Assembly (NCBI GenBank): GCA_017880865.1
Contig: JADGRL010000001.1
Location: 62,001 to 126,000 of the forward strand
Direction: 5' to 3'
Length of the DNA: 64,000 nt
Source: Gallionella sp.
Lineage (GTDB): Bacteria; Pseudomonadota; Gammaproteobacteria; Burkholderiales; Gallionellaceae
The notes beneath the pieces are model-generated. The model was not told the DNA's origin and made no database searches. It saw only the letters and a list, made by a program, of their open reading frames with translations. This document shows, piece by piece, positions 10,601-22,100 of this stretch. Numbering within the stretch: the stretch's first letter is position 1; every line of letters starts with the position of its first letter. The position numbers and the translations under genes are program-made.

Positions 10601-10866
10601 TCGGTCTCAAGAACGGCGCGCTGGCGCAAAAATTCGCGCGCCTGATCATCGTCCGCCGATGCCAGCTCGTAGAGCCAGTCGCGCAGCCGTGCCTGCATTT
10701 CCTGCGCAGCCTTGCGCGTGAACGTGATCGCCAGTATCTCGGCAGGTTTCACGCCATCGAGCAACAGGCGCACGATGCGCGATACCAGCAGCCAAGTCTT
10801 GCCGCTGCCGGCGCAGGCTTCGACCACCACCGAGTGTTTTGGATCGAGTGCGGCGCGATTATCCAT
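7642..10866 (-). CDS. addA: AddA: UvrD-type helicase/nuclease subunit
   Basis: Helicase-nuclease for resection of double-strand breaks, acting with AddB (the alternative to RecBCD). 1074 aa. Superfamily-1 motifs are in order: Walker A ACAGSGKT (17-24), motif Ia TFTRKAAQEM, Walker B DEFQDTNPLQ, GDPKQSIYRFR, and the late motifs YTVHEAKGLEAP and LLYVAMTRAK. The C-terminus carries a PD-(D/E)XK nuclease core (LKRIDRLVEF ... VLDYKTG). The AddB gene is directly upstream in the same direction, separated by ~200 bp that contains a repeat. The ATG at 10864-10866 is the only good start. Confidence 0.9.
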   Translation of the reverse strand: MDNRAALDPKHSVVVEACAGSGKTWLLVSRIVRLLLDGVKPAEILAITFTRKAAQEMQARLRDWLYELASADDDQAREFLRQRAVLETDIERLLPRARSLYQQFLLAQPGITISTFHGWFMQILQRAPLNAGMAGGVQLVEQTAELWQEAWQTFLDELHSQPDGEAARSMQVLFKEFGLSNTQKMLRAFANKRSEWWAYTAGQHDPLEYALESLRAELDVDMDSDPIAKLAAHDSFAGDVRTLARLLNASAAQQAKAARLLAPLDGTLTVAPWFAALWDELFTQKNEPRIIKANKGQDVAQLSCAVEVVRAQLLAASDQKQAQHIFLTNQHALRCGAALLDTYQALKQRQQMLDFGDLEWRVRQLLNNSDHAEYLQYKLDSRYRHVLLDEFQDTNPLQWQILQAWFAASAAVQSTPTVFVVGDPKQSIYRFRRADARLFGVVREFLQQHYMAHYLTQNETRRNAPAVLNVVNGVFDGLPEYTDFETHHAHQTALPGHVEILPLLDKGETVQPDSTSGELRLRNPLIEPYPDQQVGAREGEAEQFAAHINNIVANWSVQENNVERRAEYRDIMVLVRRRTHLKIYEQALRSLHIPYLTSRRGGLLDTLEALDIQALLTFLITPFADLQLAHSLRTPIFACSDDDLMQLAQEEDGGSWWQRLQRIAQSDTASAELRRAHRLLQGWQVLADKLPVHDLLDRIYFEGDAQNRYAAAVPEAMRATVSANLQAFIEIALNVDAGRYPSLPGFQRELAELRKADDNEAPDEGKVSQAGNAVRIYTVHEAKGLEAPIVWLLDANAKSPADKGFDVLVDWPTQAMRPAHFSLYGDKASRGAARKHYFEQDAALASTEDLNLLYVAMTRAKQALLVSGNGERSAGTWYDRIANAKQAVSAENPLLVAQAADSHDIEPVPSLTLDERLTQPLPTGTRKAALTDAQRRGIWLHGLMQHLAMPDAVTDAQSLQRLLGIPEAQLPALWQQAQHLLNLPQLAHFFDAQQYRSACNEMPYIDATGELKRIDRLVEFDDEVWVLDYKTGESANPAPYRAQMNVYRSAMQAVYPGKTVRCALLFADGVLSEV

Positions 10867-10953
10867 TCCCCATTACTCCGCACGCTCTGATAACCAGCGA
10901 CTTAGCTGGTGTTGTTTGCCAGCTTAGTCGAATGGCTAGTTGTTTTATCAAGT

Positions 10954-11046
10954 ACCGCGCATAGCGCGGTGTATCGAAGCCTGTCCTGAGCAACGTCGAA
11001 GGGGATCGCCGCAACAAGCGTCGATACGACGCTACGCGTCTACTCA
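10954..11046. repeat. Palindrome-rich intergenic element between addB and addA
   Basis: Contains a perfect 7-bp-arm palindrome ACCGCGCATAGCGCGGT (10954-10970), followed by CGAAGCCTGTCCTGAGCAAC and a second imperfect palindrome near CGATACGACGCTACGCG. Similar GTCCTGAGC...GTCGAAGG segments are widespread intergenic repeats in proteobacteria (from general knowledge). No coding potential. It may separate the messages of addB and addA. Confidence 0.5.
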
Positions 11047-11069
11047 GCTCAAACGTTTCAATTATAAAT

Positions 11070-13781
11070 TCATGCATCACGCCATGCCTCCTTGCGGCAC
11101 AAACCCTGCATCTCGCAATAAGCGCACACCGCGTCTATCCCGTTGGCGGGCAGGGCGGTACCTGCACGCATCTGCCCGAACAGCGTTACCAGTCGTTCGA
11201 TATTCAGTTCGGCCAATTCACCGACATCGTGCGGCGGCGCAACGCCTAGCACCTTGTCATCATCCAGACTGACGAAGGCCGCCGAACCTGCATCACGCGC
11301 ATAGGCATAACACGCCAGTTGCACGTCTTCACCGGCCTCTTTCAATTTGTTTTTGAGCCGGGCTACGGTTTGCGTCTTGTAGTCAAGCACGCACAACGCC
11401 GCCGTGTCATCGCTGCGTTTATCGATGCGATCGATGCGGCCGCGCAGGGTCAGCTGCTCCATCACCTCGACGGCGAAAGGCTGTTCGGCTGCCTGATAGC
11501 GCCACCCGGCCTGCTCGTTTTCCAGCTGCCAATCCAGATAGGCTGGAATCTGCGCCTGCCAGCGCAACAGCCAGGCTTCGGCCAGATAATCATGCGCCAG
11601 CGCATCGTCAAACACTTCCATGCTGATTCGCTGCAATGCTTCTGTCAGCTGTTCGCGAGCATGATTTTCCACCAGCGGAAATTCGGCATGAAAAATTTGC
11701 AGCGCGGCATGCACCCAGGTGCCGTAATCGCGTTTATCGAGTTCCTCGCGCACCTCGTCCAGCTCGTTCAGGCGCAGGATATGCCGCGCATAAAACTGAT
11801 AGGGACAGGCAACCAGACTGTTGTAGCCGGAGGGCGAAATACGCTCGGGCAGTAGTGCGGGGGGTGCGGCGGGATGAGGCATCGCGCCAGCTTCCGGTAT
11901 TGCGAAAACCTCGCTGCGCACTCGCGCATGTTGCAGCATATCGGCTAATTCTATTGCGGCGAGATCGTCGCGATAGGCCAGCAGATGCAGCGCGCGCAGC
12001 ATCTCGAAATGCGGGCTGAGCATATTCGGCTCGCCGTTCTTTGTGGTCTGCCAGGTCACCAGCACGGTGTCGTTCAGCGCCAGCAACGCCAACAAATCGT
12101 CGCGCACCCGGACCTGTTGCGCATTGCCAAGCGGCAATCCCAACGTGGCGCGCACCGCATCGTTGAACCATTGTCCCGCATTCACCGGCGCGGGCAGATG
12201 CGCCGCGTCGCAACCCAGCAGCAGCACCGCATCGAAAGTCCGCCAGCGCGTAGCGGCAAGATGGGTGAACAGCACTGGACTTTCCACCGCCGTATCGCGG
12301 AAGGTATTCAAGTCAAGCTGCTGAGCCAGCCAGCGCCGCCATTCGGCAAAGCTGCAATGTGTGCCGTCCTTGTGCAGATCGTCCGTCCACTGCGACCACA
12401 ACTGCAATAATTGCTGTCCCGCCGCATCCTGCGACCAGCCTTTGATTACGCCCAGAATATCGAGGCTGTTGTGCAATGCGCCCAGCCATTCGGCGAGCGA
12501 TGCGGTTTTTTTGGGCAAGGCTAGTGCCGCCTGACGCAGACGCACCAGCGGCTGAATCAGCTCCGGCACTTCGCGTTCGGCCGTCTCGACAAAGCCTTGC
12601 AGATGCGCGATCACACCGTGTTTGCGCACCATTTGCTCGAACAGATAGGCCGCCTGTTTGCGTTGCGCGGCGGGGGCATCGGCAAACAGGAACGTTGATT
12701 TGAACAGGTCGAGCACATCCTGATAATAAAAATCGTTCTGCAGCGCATCCAGCCAACGCATCAATACCGTGCTCACCGAGAGCGTCGCGAACGTCCAGCC
12801 GGTCTCGTCCTGCACCTGCACTTCTGCGCGTTCCAGCAAAGCCCGCACGCGGCGCGCCACCAGCCGGTCCTGCACCACCACCGCGATGGATCGCCGGCCT
12901 TCGAGCAACCAGCGGCGAACCTGCACATCGGCGGCCTGCGCCTCCTGCTCCAGGCCGTGCGCGGCGAACAGGCGCAAGCGCGAACCTAAAGCGGACTGAG
13001 GCAAATATTCGCGCAGATGAGTTGCCTGTTCGCGTAAATGGGATGCTGGCGCACTCAATGCCATTCGCATCACCGCACAACTCGCCTCGTCTGCCACCAT
13101 CTCGCGCATATCAAAGAGCGTAACTAAAACACGGGCACGACAGGCTTCAAGAAAACGCGCTTCAGGCGCATCCAGATCACCGGTCAACAATACATACAAC
13201 GGGCTATCCACCTGCTGCGCCAACAGCGCCAGCCGCTGCTGATAAGCGCGCACGCCGTCCAGTTCGCCGCCCGCCGCCATCGCATACCACAGCTCATGCA
13301 CCACGCGCGCCTCGAACTGCATCGACTGCCCGCTACGCGCCTGGTAGGCGCGGGTAAGTTGTTCCGCAAACTCGATTTCCGATTCAGGCAATGCAACATG
13401 ATGGCGGGTCAGCTCATCCATCAAACCCAGCAATTCGCGCGACAGCCCCCACAGATCGGCATCGGCAAACCAGCGCCGTTCGCGCAACGCCTGATAAAGC
13501 GCGGCGATGCGCGGCGTGTCAGGCTGGATGGGGGTATCGAGCGGGATGGATAGCGCCCAGTCGCCCAGCGTGACCATTTTAGGCAACAGCAATGCGGGCC
13601 GGTTTGCCGCACGGGCCAATGCTTGCGCCAGCGGCTGCGCCGCATGATAGTTGGGCAACAACACGGTGGCACGGCGCAGGTCGGGGATTTCGTGCGCATG
13701 CTGCGCCAGAATGTGGCGCGCGACATGATCAAAAAAAACAGCTGGCGCCGTTTGCGTGCCGCTGTTTTTTATTGGTTCCAT
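11070..13781 (-). CDS. addB: AddB: helicase-like/nuclease subunit
   Basis: About 903 aa, partner of AddA. The C-terminal third contains a PD-(D/E)XK nuclease (RGRIDRIDKR ... CVLDYKTQ, with the QLACYAYA helix) framed by the iron-sulfur cysteines typical of AddB-type nucleases: one in ACPYQFYARH and three in CAYCEMQGLC near the C-terminus. The N-terminal part is helicase-like but lacks an obvious Walker A, as in many AddB proteins of this type. I place the start at the ATG 13779-13781; an in-frame TTG at 13793 would overlap nothing but is less likely. Confidence 0.87.
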   Translation of the reverse strand: MEPIKNSGTQTAPAVFFDHVARHILAQHAHEIPDLRRATVLLPNYHAAQPLAQALARAANRPALLLPKMVTLGDWALSIPLDTPIQPDTPRIAALYQALRERRWFADADLWGLSRELLGLMDELTRHHVALPESEIEFAEQLTRAYQARSGQSMQFEARVVHELWYAMAAGGELDGVRAYQQRLALLAQQVDSPLYVLLTGDLDAPEARFLEACRARVLVTLFDMREMVADEASCAVMRMALSAPASHLREQATHLREYLPQSALGSRLRLFAAHGLEQEAQAADVQVRRWLLEGRRSIAVVVQDRLVARRVRALLERAEVQVQDETGWTFATLSVSTVLMRWLDALQNDFYYQDVLDLFKSTFLFADAPAAQRKQAAYLFEQMVRKHGVIAHLQGFVETAEREVPELIQPLVRLRQAALALPKKTASLAEWLGALHNSLDILGVIKGWSQDAAGQQLLQLWSQWTDDLHKDGTHCSFAEWRRWLAQQLDLNTFRDTAVESPVLFTHLAATRWRTFDAVLLLGCDAAHLPAPVNAGQWFNDAVRATLGLPLGNAQQVRVRDDLLALLALNDTVLVTWQTTKNGEPNMLSPHFEMLRALHLLAYRDDLAAIELADMLQHARVRSEVFAIPEAGAMPHPAAPPALLPERISPSGYNSLVACPYQFYARHILRLNELDEVREELDKRDYGTWVHAALQIFHAEFPLVENHAREQLTEALQRISMEVFDDALAHDYLAEAWLLRWQAQIPAYLDWQLENEQAGWRYQAAEQPFAVEVMEQLTLRGRIDRIDKRSDDTAALCVLDYKTQTVARLKNKLKEAGEDVQLACYAYARDAGSAAFVSLDDDKVLGVAPPHDVGELAELNIERLVTLFGQMRAGTALPANGIDAVCAYCEMQGLCRKEAWRDA

Positions 13782-13797
13782 GTCTCGATGCAATGAA

Positions 13798-14121
13798 CTA
13801 GCGTTCGAGCAGATGCAATTTATCTTTCACATTCTTCCACTCGTCGGCATCGGCGGGCGCGTCGATCTTTTCGACGATGGGCTTCCACAATTTGGCCAGC
13901 TCGGCATTCAACGCGATGAAGTGACGCTGGCTCTCCGGCAAATCATCTTCGGCAAAGATCGCTTCTGCCGGGCATTCCGCCACACACAGCGTGCAGTCGA
14001 TGCACTCGTCGGGATCGATCACCAGAAAATTCGGCCCCGCGTGGAAACAGTCCACCGGACACACTTCCACGCAGTCGGTATATTTACATTTGATGCAGGA
14101 TTCAGAAACAACGTAGGTCAT
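13798..14121 (-). CDS. fdxA: FdxA-type 7Fe-8S ferredoxin
   Basis: 107-residue soluble ferredoxin. The first cluster motif [19 protein letters not shown] and the second [12 protein letters not shown] match the [3Fe-4S][4Fe-4S] FdxA family, including the long C-terminal extension after residue ~65. It carries low-potential electrons; the partner is unknown. It ends 17 bp before the addB ATG in the same direction and is divergent from trxA. Confidence 0.93.
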   Translation of the reverse strand: MTYVVSESCIKCKYTDCVEVCPVDCFHAGPNFLVIDPDECIDCTLCVAECPAEAIFAEDDLPESQRHFIALNAELAKLWKPIVEKIDAPADADEWKNVKDKLHLLER

Positions 14122-14292
14122 AGTGAAACTCCATTTATCAACAGCGCGGCATTTTAGCAGAGCAACGGGGGAATTAATTCACTTCACAGCACAGCTATTT
14201 TTGGTTAGGATGCCGTTTGAAATTAAGCAACCCATTCCCAATTAGCCGTCTGTTGCATTTCGAATCAACCTTCACAATAGCGAGAACAAACC

Positions 14293-14619
14293 ATGAGCGA
14301 ACATATACATTACGTTTCCGATGCCACTTTTGATGCCGAAGTCGTGCAGGCTCCCCTGCCCGTGCTGGTGGATTACTGGGCTGAGTGGTGCGGCCCATGT
14401 CGCATGATCGCACCGATTCTGGAGGAGATCGCGAAGGAATATGCCGGGCGCCTGACCGTCGCCAAACTGAATGTGGACGAGAACCAGCAAACCCCTGCAA
14501 AGTTCGGCATACGCGGCATTCCAACCCTGATGCTGTTCAAGAACGGCGACATCGCGGCGACCAAAGTCGGCGCATTGTCAAAATCCCAGTTGACGGCTTT
14601 TATTGACAGCCACATTTAA
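14293..14619 (+). CDS. trxA: Thioredoxin
   Basis: 108-residue cytosolic thioredoxin with the active site WCGPC (around residues 33-37), the cis-proline loop GIPTLMLF and standard length. It reduces protein disulfides using thioredoxin reductase. Placement immediately upstream of rho is a conserved betaproteobacterial arrangement. There is no strong Shine-Dalgarno, but the N-terminus MSEHIHYV is typical. Confidence 0.97.
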   Translation: MSEHIHYVSDATFDAEVVQAPLPVLVDYWAEWCGPCRMIAPILEEIAKEYAGRLTVAKLNVDENQQTPAKFGIRGIPTLMLFKNGDIAATKVGALSKSQLTAFIDSHI

Positions 14620-14794
14620 AGCGTTTACTGTCACGTCCGCATCGCCTCTTCAGCTTCGTCCCTAATCAATAAAACACAAAACGAACTTAACTAGAGGCCA
14701 TGCGGGTGGTCATCTGCCACCCCGACACCACCCATTTCATCTATATTTTCTTCACTGGCACCATCCTTCTTTCAATCACTCCTCTCGCATCGCT

Positions 14795-16051
14795 ATGCAC
14801 CTATCTGACCTAAAAACAAAACACGTCACCGAACTCGTTGAAATGGCTGCGGCCGATCAAATCGAAAATGCCAACCGGATGCGCAAGCAGGATCTGATGT
14901 TCGCGCTGCTGAAAAGCCATGCCAAAAAAGGCGAAAGCATTTTTGGCGACGGCACGCTGGAAATTCTGCCGGATGGTTTCGGTTTCCTGCGTTCGCCTGA
15001 CACCTCCTATCTGGCAGGCCCGGACGACATCTATGTGAGCCCCAGCCAGATTCGCCGCTTCAATCTGCACACCGGTGATTCGGTCGAGGGCGAGATACGC
15101 ACGCCGAAGGATGGCGAACGCTATGTCGCGCTGGTGAAGGTGGATAAGGTCAACGACGAACCGCCCGAGAATGCGAAGAACAAGATCCTGTTCGAGAACC
15201 TGACGCCTCTGTTCCCGACCCAGCCGCTGATACTGGAGCGCGACATACGCGCCGAAGAAAACATCACCGGACGCATCATCGACATCGTCGCCCCGATCGG
15301 CAAAGGCCAGCGCGGCCTGCTGGTGGCCTCGCCGAAATCCGGCAAGACCGTGATGCTGCAACACATCGCGCATTCGATCTCATCAAACAATCCCGATGCC
15401 ACCTTGATCGTGCTGCTGATCGACGAACGCCCCGAAGAAGTGACCGAGATGACCCGCACCGTGCGCGGCGAAGTGGTTGCCTCGACTTTTGATGAGCCGG
15501 CCAGCCGCCATGTACAGGTCGCCGAGATGGTGCTGGAAAAAGCCAAGCGCTTGGTCGAACACAAGAAGGATGTCATCATTCTGCTCGATTCCATCACCCG
15601 TCTGGCGCGCGCGTACAACACCGTAGTTCCCTCTTCCGGCAAAGTATTGACCGGCGGTGTGGATGCGAACGCGCTGCACCGCCCAAAACGTTTCTTCGGT
15701 GCTGCGCGTAACATCGAAGAAGGCGGCAGCTTGACTATCATCGCAACCGCCTTGGTCGACACTGGCTCGCGCATGGACGATGTGATCTACGAGGAATTCA
15801 AGGGTACCGGCAACATGGAAATCCACTTGGATCGCCGTATGGCCGAGAAACGCATTTACCCGGCGATCAACGTGAATCGCTCCGGCACACGCAAGGAAGA
15901 GTTGCTGATCAAGCAGGACATCCTGCAAAGGATCTGGCTGCTGCGCAAACTGCTCTACCCGATGGACGAGCTTGATGCGATGGAATTCCTGCTCGACAAG
16001 ATCAAGGCGACCAAAAACAACGCCGAGTTCTTCGACTCCATGCGGCGTTAG
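14795..16051 (+). CDS. rho: Transcription termination factor Rho
   Basis: 418-residue RNA-dependent hexameric ATPase that ends transcription at Rho-dependent sites. N-terminal helical domain, cold-shock-like RNA-binding domain ([12 protein letters not shown] around 66-77), Q-loop and Walker A (ASPKSGKT), Walker B-type [14 protein letters not shown], and the conserved C-terminal [18 protein letters not shown]. The 175-bp leader after trxA has no ORF; rho leaders are often autoregulated, but no specific structure was proven here. Confidence 0.97.
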   Translation: MHLSDLKTKHVTELVEMAAADQIENANRMRKQDLMFALLKSHAKKGESIFGDGTLEILPDGFGFLRSPDTSYLAGPDDIYVSPSQIRRFNLHTGDSVEGEIRTPKDGERYVALVKVDKVNDEPPENAKNKILFENLTPLFPTQPLILERDIRAEENITGRIIDIVAPIGKGQRGLLVASPKSGKTVMLQHIAHSISSNNPDATLIVLLIDERPEEVTEMTRTVRGEVVASTFDEPASRHVQVAEMVLEKAKRLVEHKKDVIILLDSITRLARAYNTVVPSSGKVLTGGVDANALHRPKRFFGAARNIEEGGSLTIIATALVDTGSRMDDVIYEEFKGTGNMEIHLDRRMAEKRIYPAINVNRSGTRKEELLIKQDILQRIWLLRKLLYPMDELDAMEFLLDKIKATKNNAEFFDSMRR

Positions 16052-16118
16052 TCATGTCGCACCCAATCTGGTTATTTCATCTTTTGGATAAATAACCGTT
16101 TTAATCACAAAAAGGATT

Positions 16119-16146
16119 TTGACGGGGCCGGATAATTATGTATAAT
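16119..16146 (+). promoter_or_regulatory. Strong sigma-70 promoter for rplU-rpmA
   Basis: TTGACG (16119-16124) and a perfect TATAAT (16141-16146) with 16-bp spacing, 43 bp before the rplU ATG. This is the best consensus promoter noticed in the window and fits the high expression of ribosomal protein genes. Confidence 0.75.
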
Positions 16147-16188
16147 CCGCGCCTTCGCAAAAACCGCAATAGATAGATCGAGGTTGTT

Positions 16189-16500
16189 ATGTACGCAGTC
16201 ATTAAAACCGGTGGTAAGCAATATCGCGTTATTACTGGTGAAACTTTAAAAGTTGAAATTCTCCCCGGCGACGTGGGCAGTGCCATCGTGCTGGATAAAG
16301 TGCTGATGGTAGCCGACGGCGACAAGCTGTCTGTGGGCAAACCTATGCTGCTCGGTGCCACCGTGAAAGCGACGATCATCGCGCACGGTCGCGGCGACAA
16401 GGTACGCATCTTCAAGATGCGCCGCCGTAAGCATTACCAGAAGAATCAAGGTCATCGTCAAAACTACACCGAAATCCGCATCGACGGAATTTCAGCGTAA
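16189..16500 (+). CDS. rplU: 50S ribosomal protein L21
   Basis: 103 residues, normal length. It starts [14 protein letters not shown] and carries the C-terminal signature [16 protein letters not shown] that binds 23S rRNA. First gene of the rplU-rpmA pair, behind the promoter at 16119-16146. Confidence 0.98.
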   Translation: MYAVIKTGGKQYRVITGETLKVEILPGDVGSAIVLDKVLMVADGDKLSVGKPMLLGATVKATIIAHGRGDKVRIFKMRRRKHYQKNQGHRQNYTEIRIDGISA

Positions 16501-16523
16501 TTTCTGTTTAAGGAGCAACTAGC

Positions 16524-16781
16524 ATGGCATCAAAAAAAGGCGGCGGCAGTACCAGTAACGGACGTGACTCACACTCAAAACGTCTGGGCGTAAAGAGCTA
16601 CGGCGGCGAACTGATCAGCGCGGGCAGCATCATCGTGCGTCAGCGCGGCACCGAATTCCATCCCGGCGATAACGTCGGCATGGGCAAGGATCACACGCTG
16701 TTTGCCAAGATCACCGGCAAAGTCGTATTCGCCATCAAGGGCGCGCAACAGCGTAGAACTGTTTCCATCGTTGCAGCGTAA
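16524..16781 (+). CDS. rpmA: 50S ribosomal protein L27
   Basis: 85 residues. The N-terminus [10 protein letters not shown] lies near the peptidyl-transferase centre in known ribosomes; no Firmicutes-type cleavable leader is present. AAGGAGCAAC gives a strong ribosome site. It lies 23 bp after rplU and is followed by a rho-independent terminator at 16804-16830. Confidence 0.98.
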   Translation: MASKKGGGSTSNGRDSHSKRLGVKSYGGELISAGSIIVRQRGTEFHPGDNVGMGKDHTLFAKITGKVVFAIKGAQQRRTVSIVAA

Positions 16782-16803
16782 GCTGTTTCATTTGGAGCGA
16801 ATC

Positions 16804-17916
<1,113 letters not shown>

Positions 17917-17923
17917 ACTGCAA

Positions 17924-19042
17924 ATGAAAACCGCACTGACTCACTGCAAGCGCATCGTCGTCAAAGTAGGCAGCAGCCTGGTGACGAATCAAGGTGCGGG
18001 GCTGGACTTGAACGCGCTGGGCAACTGGGCGCGCCAGATTGCAACCCTCTGTGCCAGCGGTCACGAGGTGGTGCTGGTGTCGTCCGGCGCGATTGCCGAA
18101 GGCATGCAACGCTTGGGCTGGAGCACCCGCCCGACTTCAATACACAATTTGCAAGCCGCTGCGGCAGTCGGCCAAATGGGTCTGGTGCAAGCCTATGAAA
18201 GCTGTTTCCGCCAGCATGGTTTGCATGCCGCACAGGTGCTGCTCACCCACGCCGATCTGGCCGACCGCGAACGTTATCTGAACGCACGCGCCACACTGAC
18301 CACGCTGCTGTCCTTGCGTGTGATCCCGATCATCAACGAGAACGACACGGTCGTCACCGACGAAATAAAATTCGGCGACAACGACACGCTGGGCGCGCTG
18401 GTCACCAACCTGATCGATGCGGATGTGCTGATCATCCTCACCGACCAGACTGGCCTCTATACCGCCGATCCGCGCAAAGATTCCAATGCCATGCTGGTCA
18501 GTGAGGCACTGGCCGGTGATGCAAATCTGGAAAGTATGGCCGGGGGTGCTGGCAGTTCTATCGGGCGCGGCGGGATGATCACCAAAATACTCGCGGCCAA
18601 ACGCGCGGCTCGCAGCGGTGCGCATACTGTCATCGCCTCGGGACACGAACGCGATGTGCTGTTACGCCTGCTGCAAGGTGAATCCATCGGCACGCTGCTC
18701 ACCGCCCCCACCCTCACCCTCGCCGCGCGCAAACAATGGCTGGCCGATCATCTGCAGGTCGCAGGCAAATTGGTGCTGGATGCCGGCGCGATCAAGGCGT
18801 TGCGCACTGAAGGCAAAAGCCTGCTGCCGATCGGTGTCAAGAGTGTGTCTGGAGAGTTTGGACGCGGCGCGGTACTCGCCTGCGTGGGTGAAGACGGGCA
18901 GGACATCGCGCGCGGCCTGACCAACTACAGCGCCGAGGAAGCCCGCCGCATCGCGGGCCACGCCAGCCAGGAAATCGAATCCCTGCTCGGCTATGGCGGC
19001 GATTCCGAAATCATTCACCGGGATAACTTGGTACTACTGTAG
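17924..19042 (+). CDS. proB: Glutamate 5-kinase
   Basis: First step of proline synthesis: ATP + glutamate to glutamyl-5-phosphate. 372 residues with an amino-acid-kinase domain ([34 protein letters not shown] site [12 protein letters not shown]) and a C-terminal PUA domain from ~275. The frame is open upstream to 17885, overlapping obgE, but the family start [16 protein letters not shown] at 17924 sits 7 bp after the obgE stop and is chosen. Confidence 0.96.
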   Translation: MKTALTHCKRIVVKVGSSLVTNQGAGLDLNALGNWARQIATLCASGHEVVLVSSGAIAEGMQRLGWSTRPTSIHNLQAAAAVGQMGLVQAYESCFRQHGLHAAQVLLTHADLADRERYLNARATLTTLLSLRVIPIINENDTVVTDEIKFGDNDTLGALVTNLIDADVLIILTDQTGLYTADPRKDSNAMLVSEALAGDANLESMAGGAGSSIGRGGMITKILAAKRAARSGAHTVIASGHERDVLLRLLQGESIGTLLTAPTLTLAARKQWLADHLQVAGKLVLDAGAIKALRTEGKSLLPIGVKSVSGEFGRGAVLACVGEDGQDIARGLTNYSAEEARRIAGHASQEIESLLGYGGDSEIIHRDNLVLL

Positions 19043-19141
19043 TAAACAGTTGTACCAAGTTGCGGCGCAGGCTCACTTGCGAATCTGCATAGCCATTCGG
19101 CTAAGTCACCAGAATACGGTGACGTAAGCCGCTGGTTAACA

Positions 19142-22100
19142 TCAGCCCTGCTTCAGCAATGCCTCAAACTGCTCAATCGGCACCGGCTTGCCGAACAGAT
19201 ACCCCTGGTAATGTGTGCAGCCCTTATCCAGAAGGAGTTGTCGTTGTTCTTCCGTCTCCACACCTTCGGCAATGACACTCAGGTTCAGGCTTTGCGTCAT
19301 CGCAATGATGGCGCACACAATCGCTTTATCGCTGCTATCGAAAACAATATCGCGAACGAACGACTGATCGATCTTGATCTGATCGAGCGGCAGCCGTTTT
19401 AGATATTGCAGTGAGGAATAGCCGGTGCCAAAGTCATCCAGCGAGAACTGAACACCGATTTTGTTCAATGCGTTCATGGTTGCGATGGTGTCTTCGATGT
19501 TCTCCAGCAACATGCTTTCGGTCAGCTCCAGCTTGAGCAGCATCGGGTTGATCGCATGGTGTTGCACTGCTGCTTGCACTTGAGCCACAAAATCAGTTTT
19601 GCGGAATTGCTGGGCACTCACGTTCACCGCCAGAACGAGATCACGGGTGAGCGCATCTTGCTGCCATGCCTTGAGCTGCGCGCAAGCCGTCTCCAGCACC
19701 CAATGACCTATGGATAGGATCAACCCGGTTTCTTCTGCCACCGTAATGAATTGCGACGGAAACACCAGACCGCGCTCGGGGTGTATCCAGCGCAGCAATG
19801 CCTCGGCTCCCAATGGATGGTGCGAACTGTCCACCTGTATCTGGTAATACAAATGGAATTGCCGACTCTCAAGTGCACGGCGCAATTCGCCTTCAAGGGC
19901 TGCGCGGGCATTGATGGCGTCTTGCATCTTTGGGTCGAAGAAGCGCAGGGTGTTGCGGCCGGCTTTCTTGGCCTGATACATGGCGATGTCGGCTTGTTTG
20001 AGCAGTTCCTCATGCGACTGGTCATGACTGCTAAAAAGGGAAATGCCGATGCTGGGTGTGCTGCGGTGTTCGTGCGTGGCAAGCCGGTAAGGCTGGTTGA
20101 GCGTAGCCAGAATTTTTTCGCCGATCGCTTCAGTCTGTTCCGCAGCTTCAATGGGTTGCTCACTCAGATCTTCCAGCATCACCACAAATTCGTCGCCGCC
20201 CAACCGGGCTACCGTGTCGCCTTCGCGCACACAGGAAACCAGGCGAAGCGCGACCTGCTGCAGCAGCAAGTCTCCCATGTTATGGCCCAGCGTGTCATTG
20301 AGTACCTTGAAATTATCCAGATCGATAAACAGCAGCGCACCGTTCCGGTCCCTGCGCGCACTGGAAACCAGTGCCTGCTGGAGCCGATCCATCAGAAGCC
20401 GCCGGTTGGGCAGGCGGGTGAGCGGGTCGTAGAACGCCAGACTCTTGATCTCGTCCTCAGCGGCCTTGCGTTGCGTAATATCGATGTGCGACCCGACATA
20501 ATGTGTGACAACCCCATCATTCCCCTTGACGGCGGAGATGGTGAGCAATTTGGGAAATACCTCACCATTTTTGCGTCGATCCCAGATTTCTCCCTGCCAT
20601 GTCCCGCTGCGCTGCAAATCCTCCCACATCGCGCGATAAAAGTCCGCGTCATGACGACCAGACTTGAACAGGCGCGGTGTTTGGCCCACGACATCCTCGG
20701 ACGTATAGCCGGTAGTATCAATAAATGCCTGATTGACCCGCAGGATCACCGTGTTGGCATCGGTGATCATCAAACTTTCTTGCGACTCAAAGGCGGTGGC
20801 GGCGATGCGAAGATCGGATGCTGTCCGCTGCGATTCGCGCAAATAAAGCACGACCGCCGAGGCGGCGACAATCAACATGCTGCCAGCGGTCGAGAGCAAG
20901 ATGAATAGCCAATACCTCTCAGTGCCCAGGCGCACCAGTTCGTCTAGCGGACGGTGCACATGAACGGCAATATCGTTCTCGGACAAGCTTCCGATGGCCA
21001 GCACGGCAGGCCGATTGCCATTTCCGATACGTACGGCAGAAGGGAAGCGCCGGTCTCCCCAAGGGGTTATCTGCAAAGGCTCAAGCACGCTTCGTTTGTA
21101 CTGCAACAGCATCTGCTCCGCAGACAGTTTCGCGATGGACGCATTGGGCAAGGTGCGAAATTCGAGACTCTTGTCCGACGCCAGGACGATGACACCGTTG
21201 GCATCGACGATGAATGCGTGGTCCTGATTGATCCGGTTGGCAAAATCGGTTATGTCCCGCTTGACGACGACGGCACCGAGAAAGCGCCCTGCCTCGAAGA
21301 CCGGATAGGCGTAGTACAGACCGGGTATGTTGGTTGTCCGCCCCACGGCATATTGATGGCCGGGCCGCCCCGCCCGAGTTTCCGGAAAATACGCGCGATC
21401 AGCGTAGTTAGTTCCGATCGAGCTTCCGGGCTCGTTGGCATTGCCGGCAGCAATGCAATCGCCCGCCGCATTAAGGATGAATATGTTATCGGGGCCGAGA
21501 TTGGAAACCGTGGTGTAGAGAATATCGTTCAACTCGCCCAGCGCCTTGTCCTGCATCCAGCGTTGCTTGCGCTTTTCATAAGCCAGCGTGGAAGGCATCG
21601 CCTGGGCGCCGAAACGGCGCAACACGCGACGGGTATCCTCGTCGCGGGATACCATAATCGCAATGCCCTTGAGCAGCTCAATGTTTTTATCGATGTCACT
21701 GGCGATGTTATCCGCCTGCTGCGCCGCGAGTTTTGATTCCTGCTGGTACAAGTTGTTGGCGAGACGGCTGTAGTAATAATCCGAACTCAGCCAGGCAATG
21801 GTTCCCCAGATGGCAATCAGCACGCCAACCAGCTTGTAAGATAACCCACGGGGAAACCGGCTGGCCTTGCCGACAAAGGTGGCAACCAGCGTCACGACGA
21901 CAATCAAACTGGTCGCGGCCAGCACGATAGCGGCGAGAAATGCCGGTGAAATCCCGGACACAACCACGTTGGCATCGCCATCGCGAATAAAGTAAGCGGC
22001 CGCCATCGCCGTGTAGTGCATGCCGGATACAGCCAGACCCATCACCACTGCGCTGGCGATCATCCCCCAGGTATTCCAGCGGGTTTGACACGACAGCAAG

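Noticed and set aside
19043-19141. Intrinsic terminator after proB (GTCACC...GGTGAC hairpin)
   Set aside because: Only 6 bp of stem and no T-run on either strand.
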